This document shows, one piece after another, positions 1 to 7,288 of a stretch of DNA of 9,199 bases. Source of the stretch: UBA4615 sp044359175 (GTDB taxonomy: Bacteria; Pseudomonadota; Gammaproteobacteria; Burkholderiales; Burkholderiaceae_E); the NCBI GenBank assembly GCA_044359175.1, contig JBIKMO010000171.1, positions 1 to 9,199 on the forward strand, written 5' to 3'. The position numbers were made by a program, and so were the translations under genes. The notes below the pieces were generated by a model. It was not told the DNA's origin. It made no database searches and was given only the letters and a program-made list of their open reading frames with translations. Every line of letters starts with the position of its first letter. Position 1 is the stretch's first letter.

Positions 1-724
1 CCCGCCAGGCAGGCCCCTCGCCGAAGTGTTCGCGCATTGCACGCAGGTCGTCCATCGTGGTCACCTTGAGGTTGCTGCGCTCGCCTGGGACCAGAAGCGC
101 GGCGAACCCTGAGGCCTCGATCGCCGACGCCTCGTCGGTCACCTCCGGATGCCGCTCGAGCGCGCTCAGCAGCGGACCGTGCCGAAACGCCTGCGGCGTC
201 TGCGCGAGCCACAGGCCGTCGCGCGGCACGGTGGCGACACAGCGGCCGGCGTGCGCCCGCTTCGTGGTATCGGCCACCGGCAGCGCGAGCAGCGCGCCGA
301 TCGCCTCGCCCTCGAGCGCGGCGCGCAGCCGCTCGAGCGCATCGCGCCCCACCCCCGGCCGCGCGGCGTCGTGGACCCAGACCCAGTCGTCGGGGCGTGC
401 GCCGTCTGCGCGTTCGAGCGCATGCAGCCCGCCGAGCACGGACGTGCGCCGCGTGGCGCCGCCGGATGGATCGACCACCACCCGGGGATCGGCCAGCCCG
501 GGCAGCGTCGATGCGATCGCGTCGCCCGGTGCGACCACGACCCGCACCCGTCGGATCCAGGGACATGCGAGCAGCGCGGCGACCGAGCATTCGAGCACCG
601 TGCGGCCGGCAAGGTCGAGGTACTGCTTCGGACGGTCGGCACCGACCCGGCTGCCGGTGCCGGCGGCCGGCACCACCGCGAAGTGCCGCGGCAAGGGCTC
701 GGCGAGCGGCGCTGACGACGACAT
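1..724 (-). CDS. ispD: 2-C-methyl-D-erythritol 4-phosphate cytidylyltransferase IspD (3' end cut by window edge)
   Basis: IspD couples CTP to 2-C-methyl-D-erythritol 4-phosphate, giving CDP-ME in the cytosolic MEP route to isoprenoids. I translated this frame by hand from the ATG at 724-722; 241 codons are open to the left edge with no stop. The family signature is complete: nucleotide-binding loop PAAGTGSR (19-26), PKQYL with Lys33, VHDAARP (117-123) with the metal-binding Asp119, ADTTKRA (151-157), QTPQAF (175-180), TDEASAIE (196-203) and NLKVT with Lys220. Arg26, Lys33 and Lys220 match E. coli Arg20, Lys27 and Lys213 by alignment from memory. The E. coli protein is 236 residues, so the stop should lie just outside; ispF commonly follows in proteobacteria, but that cannot be seen here. 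No strong Shine-Dalgarno precedes the ATG. The gene is divergent from mfd and probably read from the -10 box at 756-761. Confidence 0.95.
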   Translation of the reverse strand, partial: MSSSAPLAEPLPRHFAVVPAAGTGSRVGADRPKQYLDLAGRTVLECSVAALLACPWIRRVRVVVAPGDAIASTLPGLADPRVVVDPSGGATRRTSVLGGLHALERADGARPDDWVWVHDAARPGVGRDALERLRAALEGEAIGALLALPVADTTKRAHAGRCVATVPRDGLWLAQTPQAFRHGPLLSALERHPEVTDEASAIEASGFAALLVPGERSNLKVTTMDDLRAMREHFGEGPAWR

Positions 725-751
725 CGGCGGGGATCCGTGCGACGCGAAAGC

Positions 752-757
752 TAGAAT
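752..757 (+). promoter_or_regulatory. Putative -10 box for mfd
   Basis: TAGAAT, one mismatch from TATAAT, sits inside GCTAGAATC (750-758). The same 9-mer precedes rimO on the minus strand (-10 at 5857-5862). The start of transcription would fall near 764, leaving a leader of about 36 bases to the TTG at 800. No good -35 hexamer is visible. The TAG of the box is also the in-frame stop that closes the mfd frame upstream. Confidence 0.45.
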
Positions 758-761
758 CATA
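756..761 (-). promoter_or_regulatory. Putative -10 box for ispD
   Basis: On the minus strand the sequence reads TATGAT, one mismatch from the sigma-70 consensus TATAAT. It lies 32 bases upstream of the ispD ATG, which would give a leader of roughly 25 bases. No recognisable TTGACA-like -35 lies 16-18 bases upstream, so this is a tentative call. It overlaps the oppositely directed TAGAAT box assigned to mfd. Confidence 0.4.
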
Positions 762-794
762 GCCTCCCGCCCGCACCGGGCCTCCCGCCCGCAC
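762..794. repeat. Tandem direct repeat, 15-bp unit, 18-bp period
   Basis: The 15-mer GCCTCCCGCCCGCAC occurs at 762-776 and again, identically, at 780-794, separated by CGG. Both copies lie in the ispD/mfd gap, within the predicted mfd leader and upstream of the ispD -10 box. It could be a local duplication or a pair of binding sites; the sequence does not decide. Confidence 0.8.
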
Positions 795-799
795 TTCGC

Positions 800-3700
800 T
801 TGACCCCGTCCCCGATCGACGTGACCCGGCGCGAGCCCGCGACCGCCGCACCTTGTGTGAACGACGCCATCCCGGCGCCCGACCTCCCGCGGGCGCCCGT
901 ACCCGGCGTCGTTCAGGCGCTGCCCGCGACTTACGGCTCGGGCGACGCGATGCTGCTCGCGGCGCTGGCGCAGCGCGACGCGTCGCAGGGCCGGATGCTG
1001 GTCGTGGCCACCGCGTCGGCACTCGATGCCGGGCGGCTCGCCGACGAAGCCCGGTGGTTCGCGCCGACGCTGCGCATCCGAGCACTGCCGGACTGGGAGA
1101 CGCTGCCCTACGACGCGTTCTCACCGCACCAGGATCTGGTGTCCGACCGTCTGGCCGCGCTGTACGACCTGCAACAGCGCCGGGTCGACCTGCTCGTGGT
1201 CGCGGCCACCACCGCGCTGCACCGGTTGGCGCCGCCATCGTTCGTCGCGGCACGCACCTTCTCGTTCCGCAAGGGCCAGCGGCTGGATGCGTCAGCGCTG
1301 CGCGCGCAGCTCGCGCTGGCCGGCTACGAGCCGGTGTCGCAGGTGGTTCGGCCGGGGGAATTCTGCGTGCGCGGCGGTCTGATCGACCTGTTTCCGATGG
1401 GGTCGGCGCTGCCCTACCGGCTCGATCTGTTCGGCGACGAGCTCGAGTCGCTGCGCGCGTTCGATTCGGACACGCAGCGCAGCCTCTACCCGGTGGACTC
1501 GGTGCAACTGCTGCCGGGGCGGGAGTTCCCGATGGACGAGGCGGCGCGCACCGCGTTCCGGGGCCGCTGGCGCGAGCGCTTCGAGGGCGACCCGAGCAAG
1601 GCCGGCCCCTATCGCGACATCGGCAGCGGCATCGCGAGCGCAGGGATCGAGTACTGGCTGCCGCTGTTCTTCGATCAGACGGCGACGCTGTTCGACCACC
1701 TGTCCGCGGACGCGCTGATCGTCACGCATGGCGACGTGGAGGCCGCCGGGCGCCGCTTCGCCGAGGAGACCGCCCAGCGGCACCGCTTCCTCGCCCACGA
1801 CGCGCAGCGGCCGCTGCTGCGGCCGGACGAGCTGTTCATCGACACCGAGGCGTTCTTCGTCCGCGCGAAGGCGTTCGGCCGGTATGCGCTGCGGGAGCCG
1901 GGCACCGCGACTGCGACCGACGGCGCCTCCGAGGCGGCGGGCGTGGCCGCCGCGCGCCGAATACATTCGGCCGCGCTGCCCCCGCTGTCGGTCGAGCGGC
2001 GCGCCGAGACCCCCCTTGCACGGCTGCAGGGCTGGCTGGAGACGACCGACGCGCGCGTGCTGATCGTCGCCGAATCCGCTGGGCGGCGCGAGACCCTGTC
2101 GCAGATGTTCGGCGATCACGGCCTGTCGCTTCCGACGGTCGACGACTGGGCCGCGTTCTCGCACGGCGGGCCGACACGAGCGCTGGGGATCGGACCGCTG
2201 TCCGAGGGGTTCGTGCTGCCGGGCGCGCCGGGGGCGGCGGTGATCACGGAGAGCGAGCTGTTCGCCGGGGCCGTTCGGCGCCGGGGCCGCAGGAGCCGCG
2301 AACAGGCGACAGACGTCGACGCAATCGTGCGCGACCTCTCCGAGCTCAACGTCGGCGATCCGGTCGTTCACGCACAGCACGGCATCGGTCGCTACCGCGG
2401 GCTGGTCGAGCTCGACCTGGGTGACGGGCCGACCGAGTTCCTGCACCTGCACTACGCGAACGATGCCACCCTGTACGTGCCGGTCTCACAGCTGCACCTG
2501 ATCGGCCGGTACTCGGGGGCCTCGCCCGAGGAGGCGCCGCTGCACGCGCTCGGCTCGGGTCAGTGGGAGAAGGCACGGCAGCGTGCAGCGCGGCGCGCTC
2601 GCGACACGGCGGTCGAACTGCTGAACCTGTATGCGCGGCGTGCCGCTCGACAGGGGCACGCGTTCCGGTTCGACGCCGGAGACTACGAAGTGTTCGCCGA
2701 GGGCTTCGGCTTCGACGAGACCCCGGATCAGCTTGCCGCGATCCACGCGGTCGTGCAGGACCTGGTGTCCGGACGGCCGATGGATCGCCTGATCTGCGGC
2801 GACGTCGGCTTCGGCAAGACCGAGGTCGCGATGCGGGCGGCCTTCGTGGCCGCCGCCGACGGCAAGCAAGTCGCGATCCTGTGCCCGACGACGCTGCTCG
2901 CCGAGCAGCACCACGAGACCTTCAAGGACCGGTTCGCCAGCTGGCCGTTCCGGATCGCGGAGCTGTCGCGGTTCCGCACGCCCAAGGAGGTCCGCGCGGC
3001 GCTCGAGGGACTCGCCGACGGATCGATCGACATCGTGATCGGCACGCACAAGCTGCTCGGTCGCGACGTCCGCTTCAAGCGCCTCGGGCTGGTGATCATC
3101 GACGAGGAGCATCGCTTCGGGGTTCGACAGAAGGAAGCGCTGAAGGCGCTGCGCGCCGAGGTCGACGTGCTGACGCTCACCGCGACGCCGATCCCGCGGA
3201 CCCTCGCGATGAGCCTCGAGGGCATCCGCGACTTCTCGGTGATCGCGACCGCGCCGCAGAAGCGGCTTGCGATCAAGACCTTCGTACGCCGCGAGAGCGA
3301 CGGGGTGATCCGCGAGGCGCTGCTGCGCGAGCTGCGCCGCGGCGGTCAGGCGTACTTCCTGCACAACGAGGTCGAGACCATCGGGAATCGGCTCGCGATG
3401 CTCCAGGCCCTGGTACCGGAGGCCCGGATCGTGGTCGCTCACGGCCAGATGCCCGAGCGCGAGCTCGAACGCGTGATGCGCGAATTCCATGCGCAGCGCG
3501 CCAACGTGCTGCTGTGCACGACGATCATCGAGACTGGGATCGACGTGCCGACCGCGAACACGATCGTGATGCACCGCGCCGACCGGTTCGGACTGGCCCA
3601 ACTGCACCAGCTTCGCGGACGCGTCGGCCGGTCGCACCACCAGGCCTACGCCTATCTGCTGATTCCGGACGAAGGCGCGGTCACGAAGGACGCGACCAAA

Positions 3701-4348
3701 CGGCTCGAGGCGATCCAGGCGATGGAGGAACTGGGCAGCGGCTTCTTCCTGGCGATGCACGATCTCGAGATCCGAGGTGCGGGCGAGGTGCTCGGCGAAT
3801 CCCAGTCGGGCGACATGCAGGAGGTCGGCTTCGCGCTCTACTCGGAGATGCTCAGCGGCGCGGTGCGCGCGCTCAAGTCGGGCCGAGAGCCGGATCTGTC
3901 CGCACCCCTCGAGGCGGTGACCGAAATCAACCTGCACGTGCCCGCGCTGCTGCCGTCCGACTACTGCGGCGACGTCCACGAGCGGCTGACGCTGTACAAG
4001 CGACTGGCGAACTGCCGGAACGCGGATGCGCTCGAGCGCATGCAGGAGGAGTTGGTCGACCGCTTCGGGCGATTGCCCGACAGCGCGCGTGCGCTGATCG
4101 ACACCCACCGGCTGCGAATCCTGTCCGCGCCGATCGGCGTGGCACGGATCGACGCATCGGCCGACGCGATCGTGCTGCAGTTCGTACCCGCCCCGCCGAT
4201 CCCGCCCGAGCGGATCATCCGGTTCATCCAGTCGCGCCGGGACGCGAAGCTCTCCGGCCAGGACCGACTCCGCTTCACGCTGAAGACCGCCGACGCCGCG
4301 CAACGGGTGCAGCGGATCCGCGAGATCCTCAAGGCGCTGTCCCCGTGA
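800..4348 (+). CDS. mfd: Transcription-repair coupling factor Mfd
   Basis: Mfd is a DNA translocase that pushes stalled RNA polymerase off lesions and recruits UvrA for nucleotide excision repair. The 1182-residue frame matches the family along its length (E. coli 1148). The UvrB-like N-terminal module includes DWETLPYDAFSPHQD (98-112). The RNA-polymerase-interacting domain is at about 500-600, with VGDPVVHAQHGIGRY at 518-532. The RecG-like translocase has Walker A GDVGFGKTE (667-675, Lys673), DEEH (768-771), TATPIPRT (794-801) and QLRGRVGR (937-944), followed by the C-terminal regulatory domain. An Ala/Thr-rich linker at about 366-390 is a little longer than in E. coli. The start is uncertain: TTG at 800 is the first start codon after the in-frame stop at 752-754. 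GTG codons at 821 and 857 are alternatives, and none has a clear Shine-Dalgarno. Homology becomes recognisable only after residue 30. Confidence 0.97.
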   Translation: MTPSPIDVTRREPATAAPCVNDAIPAPDLPRAPVPGVVQALPATYGSGDAMLLAALAQRDASQGRMLVVATASALDAGRLADEARWFAPTLRIRALPDWETLPYDAFSPHQDLVSDRLAALYDLQQRRVDLLVVAATTALHRLAPPSFVAARTFSFRKGQRLDASALRAQLALAGYEPVSQVVRPGEFCVRGGLIDLFPMGSALPYRLDLFGDELESLRAFDSDTQRSLYPVDSVQLLPGREFPMDEAARTAFRGRWRERFEGDPSKAGPYRDIGSGIASAGIEYWLPLFFDQTATLFDHLSADALIVTHGDVEAAGRRFAEETAQRHRFLAHDAQRPLLRPDELFIDTEAFFVRAKAFGRYALREPGTATATDGASEAAGVAAARRIHSAALPPLSVERRAETPLARLQGWLETTDARVLIVAESAGRRETLSQMFGDHGLSLPTVDDWAAFSHGGPTRALGIGPLSEGFVLPGAPGAAVITESELFAGAVRRRGRRSREQATDVDAIVRDLSELNVGDPVVHAQHGIGRYRGLVELDLGDGPTEFLHLHYANDATLYVPVSQLHLIGRYSGASPEEAPLHALGSGQWEKARQRAARRARDTAVELLNLYARRAARQGHAFRFDAGDYEVFAEGFGFDETPDQLAAIHAVVQDLVSGRPMDRLICGDVGFGKTEVAMRAAFVAAADGKQVAILCPTTLLAEQHHETFKDRFASWPFRIAELSRFRTPKEVRAALEGLADGSIDIVIGTHKLLGRDVRFKRLGLVIIDEEHRFGVRQKEALKALRAEVDVLTLTATPIPRTLAMSLEGIRDFSVIATAPQKRLAIKTFVRRESDGVIREALLRELRRGGQAYFLHNEVETIGNRLAMLQALVPEARIVVAHGQMPERELERVMREFHAQRANVLLCTTIIETGIDVPTANTIVMHRADRFGLAQLHQLRGRVGRSHHQAYAYLLIPDEGAVTKDATKRLEAIQAMEELGSGFFLAMHDLEIRGAGEVLGESQSGDMQEVGFALYSEMLSGAVRALKSGREPDLSAPLEAVTEINLHVPALLPSDYCGDVHERLTLYKRLANCRNADALERMQEELVDRFGRLPDSARALIDTHRLRILSAPIGVARIDASADAIVLQFVPAPPIPPERIIRFIQSRRDAKLSGQDRLRFTLKTADAAQRVQRIREILKALSP

Positions 4349-4368
4349 GCCCCGCGACCCGGCGGGGC
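4349..4368 (+). terminator. GC-rich hairpin directly after mfd
   Basis: GCCCCGC (4349-4355) and GCGGGGC (4362-4368) form a perfect 7-bp stem with a 6-base loop, starting on the base after the mfd stop codon. No T-tract follows, so it is not a textbook intrinsic terminator. It may stop transcription with Rho or protect the mfd 3' end. Confidence 0.4.
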
Positions 4369-4375
4369 CGAGCCG

Positions 4376-4397
4376 ACCCGGCGCCAGCCCGGGTGCC
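4376..4397. terminator. Second hairpin in the mfd/rimO convergent gap
   Basis: ACCCGG (4376-4381) can pair with CCGGGT (4389-4394) around a 7-base loop. Alternatively, GGCGCC (4380-4385) can pair with GGTGCC (4392-4397) through one G-U pair. Either would lie between the two converging stops. Neither strand shows a T-tract, so a terminator role is only inferred from position. Confidence 0.25.
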
Positions 4398-4419
4398 ACG
4401 CCCGGCGCGCGGCCGCGAT

Positions 4420-5832
4420 TCAGGCCGGCGGCTCGACGTGACCGCGCAGGTCGTGGGCGTCGGACGCGTCGATCCTCACCTGCACGAACGCACCGACCTG
4501 CAGCGACCGATGCGGGGCGATGCGAACCACGCCGTCGATCTCCGGTGCGTCGGCGCTCGATCGGCCGATCGCACCGTCGGGGTCCACCGTGTCGATCAGC
4601 ACGCGCTGCAGGCTGCCGACCTTTCGCTTGAGCCGAGCCCGGCTGATCCGCTGCTGCACGCGCATCAGCCGCCCGCGACGCGCCTCGCGGACCGCGTCGG
4701 GCAGTGCGCCGTCGAGGTGGTTGGCGGACGCGCCATCGACTGGCGAGTACGCGAAGCAGCCGACGCGGTCGAGCTCGGCGGCCTCCAGGAACGCCAGCAG
4801 CTCCTCGAACTGGGCTTCGGTCTCTCCGGGGAAGCCGGCGATGAACGTGCTGCGGATCGTGAGGTCGGGCACCGCGCGCCGCCACGCCTGCACCCGTTCG
4901 AGGTTACGTTCACCGCTGGCGGGTCGGCGCATGCGCCGCAGCACCGCGGGGCTGGCATGCTGGAACGGCACGTCGAGGTAAGGCAGGATCGAGCCGTCGG
5001 CCATCAGCTCGAGCACCTCGTCGACCTGCGGATACGGATAGACGTAGTGCAGACGCACCCACGCGCCGTGATCCCGAGCCACCCGGCCGAGCTCCCGGCA
5101 CAACTCGGTCATCCGCGTGCGCACGGGACGACCGTCGACGAAGCCCGTCCGGTAACGCAGGTCGACCCCGTACGCGCTGGTGTCCTGAGAGATCACCAGC
5201 AGCTCGCGGACGCCCGCGCCGAGCAACGCTCGCGCTTCGGCGACCACCTCGCCGATCGGCCGGCTGACCAGGTCACCCCGCATCGCCGGGATGATGCAGA
5301 ACGTGCACCGGTGGTTGCAGCCCTCGGAGATCTTCAGATACGCGTAGTGCCTCGGCGTCAGCTTGACGCCGCCCGCGGGCAGCAGGTCGGTGAACGGGTC
5401 GTGCGGCCGAGGCAGGTGCGCATGGACCTGCGCCATCACCTCGTCGAGCGCGTGTGGGCCGGTGACCGCCAGCACCGACGGATGAACCTGCGCGACCAGT
5501 GAGCCGCCGCCCTCGCCCGACTTCGCACCCAGGCAGCCCGTCACGATGACCTTGCCGTTCTCCGCGAGCGCCTCGCCGATCGCATCGAGCGACTCGCGGA
5601 CCGCGGCGTCGATGAAGCCGCAGGTGTTGACGATCACGACGTCCGAGTCCTGGTAGCTCGAAACGATCGCGTAGCCCTCGGCGCGCAGCTGAGTCACGAT
5701 TCGTTCGGAGTCGACCAGCGCCTTCGGGCAACCGAGCGACACGAAGCCGACCCTCGGCGCATCGACGGGTGGAGCGGATCGACTGCGGCGCGCAACTGGC
5801 CGCGGCTTGGGGTCGGCGGTGGGCATGGGCAC
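4420..5832 (-). CDS. rimO: Ribosomal protein S12 methylthiotransferase RimO
   Basis: RimO is a radical-SAM enzyme with two iron-sulfur clusters that methylthiolates the conserved aspartate of ribosomal protein S12 (Asp88/89 by family knowledge). The 470-residue frame has the N-terminal MTTase domain with auxiliary-cluster cysteines Cys35 (GCPKALVDSE), Cys71 (NTCGFI) and Cys100 (TGCLGA). The radical-SAM motif CxxxCxxC is at Cys172, Cys176 and Cys179 (EGCNHRCTFC). A C-terminal TRAM domain lies at about 405-465. The S12-type GCPKALVDSE motif, overall similarity and the phaR neighbour favour RimO over the tRNA enzyme MiaB. The start is either GTG at 5832 or ATG at 5826, two codons in; neither has a clear Shine-Dalgarno, and I slightly prefer the ATG. 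It lies downstream of phaR on the same strand but has its own likely promoter, so it need not belong to the PHA operon. Confidence 0.96.
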   Translation of the reverse strand: MPMPTADPKPRPVARRSRSAPPVDAPRVGFVSLGCPKALVDSERIVTQLRAEGYAIVSSYQDSDVVIVNTCGFIDAAVRESLDAIGEALAENGKVIVTGCLGAKSGEGGGSLVAQVHPSVLAVTGPHALDEVMAQVHAHLPRPHDPFTDLLPAGGVKLTPRHYAYLKISEGCNHRCTFCIIPAMRGDLVSRPIGEVVAEARALLGAGVRELLVISQDTSAYGVDLRYRTGFVDGRPVRTRMTELCRELGRVARDHGAWVRLHYVYPYPQVDEVLELMADGSILPYLDVPFQHASPAVLRRMRRPASGERNLERVQAWRRAVPDLTIRSTFIAGFPGETEAQFEELLAFLEAAELDRVGCFAYSPVDGASANHLDGALPDAVREARRGRLMRVQQRISRARLKRKVGSLQRVLIDTVDPDGAIGRSSADAPEIDGVVRIAPHRSLQVGAFVQVRIDASDAHDLRGHVEPPA

Positions 5833-5856
5833 GGACTGCGGGCGGGGACGGGCCGG

Positions 5857-5862
5857 ATTCTA
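5857..5862 (-). promoter_or_regulatory. Putative -10 box for rimO
   Basis: Read on the minus strand, TAGAAT lies within GCTAGAATC, identical to the 9-mer upstream of mfd (750-758). It is about 30 bases upstream of the ATG at 5826 and downstream of the phaR hairpin, as expected for an independent rimO promoter. No convincing -35 is present. Confidence 0.45.
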
Positions 5863-5891
5863 GCGGGTCACCGCAGCGCAGCGGGACGAGC

Positions 5892-5923
5892 GGCGCCGCG
5901 CGTCCGCAGCCGGCCGCGGCGCC
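5892..5923 (-). terminator. Hairpin after phaR
   Basis: GGCGCCGCG (5892-5900) and CGCGGCGCC (5915-5923) form a perfect 9-bp GC-only stem with a 14-base loop, two bases past the phaR stop codon. It has no T-tract on the minus strand. Its strength and position suggest the end of the phaCBR transcript or a 3'-stabilising structure. Confidence 0.5.
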
Positions 5924-5925
5924 GA

Positions 5926-6513
5926 TCAGCCCGGCTTCTTGTCCCCGGGCGGACCCGCCGGCGGCGCGGTTCCGGGCGCGCCGGCGAACGGGAAGTTCTG
6001 GAACATCGACCGGGTCTGCTGCTGCATCTGCTCCTGCATCTGCACGAACAGGTTCTTCGACTGGTCGATGTAGTGGCTCATCATGCCCTGCATCATCGGT
6101 GCCTGGACCTGCATGAACTGGGTCCACAGTTCGGGGGTCATCGACAGGCTCTTGCCATCGTAGAACGCCTTGGACTGCTCCTGGAGCTTGCCCTGGATCT
6201 CGATGAAGGCCAACGTGGTCTTCTCCAGATAGGCGCCCATCATCCCCTGCATCGCGTGACCGTAGAACCGGATGATCTGGGCGAGCATCTGCGAGGAGAA
6301 CAGCGGCGTGCCGCTGGCCTCCTCCTCCAGGATGATCTGCAGCAGGATGCTGCGGGTCAGGTCCTCGTCGGTCTTCGCGTCGACCACCCGGAAGGTCTCG
6401 TTGTCGAGCACCAGCTGCTTGACGTCCGCCAGCGTGATGTACGCGCTCGTTTGAGTGTCGTACAGGCGGCGGTTCGGGTACTTCTTGATCAGACGGCTGG
6501 CGGGGGCGGCCAT
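5926..6513 (-). CDS. phaR: Polyhydroxyalkanoate synthesis repressor PhaR
   Basis: PhaR binds DNA and also PHA itself. In relatives it represses phasin genes and its own gene until polymer titrates it away. The 195-residue product (183 in C. necator, from memory) has the N-terminal PHB/PHA accumulation DNA-binding domain, with IKKYPNRRLYDT at 9-20, through about residue 65. A PHB_acc segment follows (about 70-110), then a Met- and Gln-rich helical region (about 125-172) and a Pro/Gly-rich tail ending DKKPG. The ATG at 6513 is chosen because GGAGAA lies 5 bases upstream and the conserved domain begins right after it. A longer in-frame start at 6564 would overlap phaB and add 17 non-conserved residues. 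It follows phaB after 31 bases, so the two are probably co-transcribed. A TGC-containing inverted repeat at 6554-6572 may be an autoregulatory site. Confidence 0.95.
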   Translation of the reverse strand: MAAPASRLIKKYPNRRLYDTQTSAYITLADVKQLVLDNETFRVVDAKTDEDLTRSILLQIILEEEASGTPLFSSQMLAQIIRFYGHAMQGMMGAYLEKTTLAFIEIQGKLQEQSKAFYDGKSLSMTPELWTQFMQVQAPMMQGMMSHYIDQSKNLFVQMQEQMQQQTRSMFQNFPFAGAPGTAPPAGPPGDKKPG

Positions 6514-6518
6514 GGCTG

Positions 6519-6524
6519 TTCTCC
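6519..6524 (-). promoter_or_regulatory. Ribosome binding site of phaR
   Basis: GGAGAA on the minus strand ends 5 bases before the ATG at 6513. It decides the start of phaR against the upstream in-frame ATG at 6564. Confidence 0.75.
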
Positions 6525-6544
6525 GGCGGCGGAACGCGGGCCGA

Positions 6545-7279
6545 TCATCCCATGTGCAGCCCACCGTTGCACGAGAAGTCCGCCCCGGTGGTGAAGCCGG
6601 CGTCGTCCGTGGTCAGCCAGCCGCAGATCGAGCCGATCTCCTCGGCGCGGCCGAGTCGGCGCACCGGGATCGACTGGATGATCTTCTCGCGAACGTCCTC
6701 CCGCACCGCCATCACCATGTCGGTTGCGATGTAGCCGGGCGAGACCGTGTTGACGGTCACACCCTTGGCCGCGACCTCCTGGGCGAGCGCCATCGTGAAT
6801 CCGTGCATCCCGGCCTTGGCCGCCGAGTAGTTGGTCTGGCCGAACTGGCCCTTCTCGCCGTTGACCGAGGAGATGTTGATGATCCGGCCCCAGCCCTTGT
6901 CGAGCATGCCGTCGATCACCTGCTTGGTCACGCAGAACAGGCTGTTGAGGTTGGTGTCGATGACCGCATTCCAGTCTTCGAACGACATCTTGCGGAACAC
7001 GCCGTCGCGCGTGATCCCTGCGTTGTTCACCAGGATGTCCGGACACCCGAAGTCCGCCTTGACCCGGTCGAATGCGGCCTTGGTCGAATCCCAGTCCGAG
7101 ACGTTTCCGACCGACGCGTGGAACGTGTAGCCCTCGGCCTTCTGCTCGCCGAGCCACTTGTCGAAGTTGCGGGTCGGGCCGCAGCCCGCGATCACGGTGT
7201 AACCCATCTGGTGGAACTTGCGGCAGATGGCGGTACCGATGCCACCCATGCCGCCGGTCACGTACGCCAGCTTGCTCAT
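6545..7279 (-). CDS. phaB: Acetoacetyl-CoA reductase PhaB
   Basis: PhaB reduces acetoacetyl-CoA with NADPH to (R)-3-hydroxybutyryl-CoA, the monomer for PHB synthesis. The 244-residue protein is a classical short-chain dehydrogenase. It has cofactor loop TGGMGGIG (8-15), NNAG (85-88) and catalytic Ser138, Tyr151 and Lys155 in the YxxxK arrangement. Substrate-site residues Asp92, Lys97, Gln145, Phe146 and Gln148 match the C. necator enzyme with an offset of two. No acidic residue ends the second strand (AGCGP, 31-35), which fits NADPH preference. The C-terminus NGGLHMG is characteristic of PhaB and separates it from FabG. The ATG at 7279 has GAGGAG 9 bases upstream. It lies 37 bases after phaC and 31 before phaR, pointing to one operon; unlike the classic operon, no phaA lies between phaC and phaB. 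Confidence 0.97.
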   Translation of the reverse strand: MSKLAYVTGGMGGIGTAICRKFHQMGYTVIAGCGPTRNFDKWLGEQKAEGYTFHASVGNVSDWDSTKAAFDRVKADFGCPDILVNNAGITRDGVFRKMSFEDWNAVIDTNLNSLFCVTKQVIDGMLDKGWGRIINISSVNGEKGQFGQTNYSAAKAGMHGFTMALAQEVAAKGVTVNTVSPGYIATDMVMAVREDVREKIIQSIPVRRLGRAEEIGSICGWLTTDDAGFTTGADFSCNGGLHMG

Positions 7280-7288
7280 CGATCAGTG

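Noticed and set aside
57..803. A 248-codon plus-strand frame and several shorter frames over 57-803.
   Set aside because: They overlap the real ispD gene on the opposite strand, whose motifs are complete. Their translations are Ser/Arg/Ala-rich noise.
2486..4885. A 799-codon minus-strand open frame opposite mfd, extending into rimO.
   Set aside because: It lies antisense to clearly conserved mfd sequence and in a different frame from rimO. Its composition is typical of a GC-driven shadow, with no motif.
2563..5502. A 979-codon open frame on the plus strand running through the 3' half of mfd and across rimO.
   Set aside because: It is an out-of-frame reading of mfd and an antisense reading of rimO. 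Its translation is Arg/Ala/Gly-rich with no recognisable domain, as expected of shadow frames in high-GC DNA.
4420..5832. MiaB (tRNA methylthiotransferase) as an alternative identity for rimO.
   Set aside because: The first-cysteine motif GCPKALVDSE and overall similarity are those of RimO, and MiaB has a different N-terminal motif. The phaR-rimO neighbourhood also fits Burkholderiales RimO.
6514..6564. A longer phaR starting at the in-frame ATG at 6564.
   Set aside because: The added 17 residues do not resemble PhaR and overlap phaB coding sequence. The ATG at 6513 has a well-placed GGAGAA and is followed directly by the conserved domain.
6545..7279. FabG (3-oxoacyl-ACP reductase) as an alternative identity for phaB.
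   Set aside because: The C-terminal NGGLHMG, the PhaB substrate-site residues and the position between phaC and phaR all favour acetoacetyl-CoA reductase.
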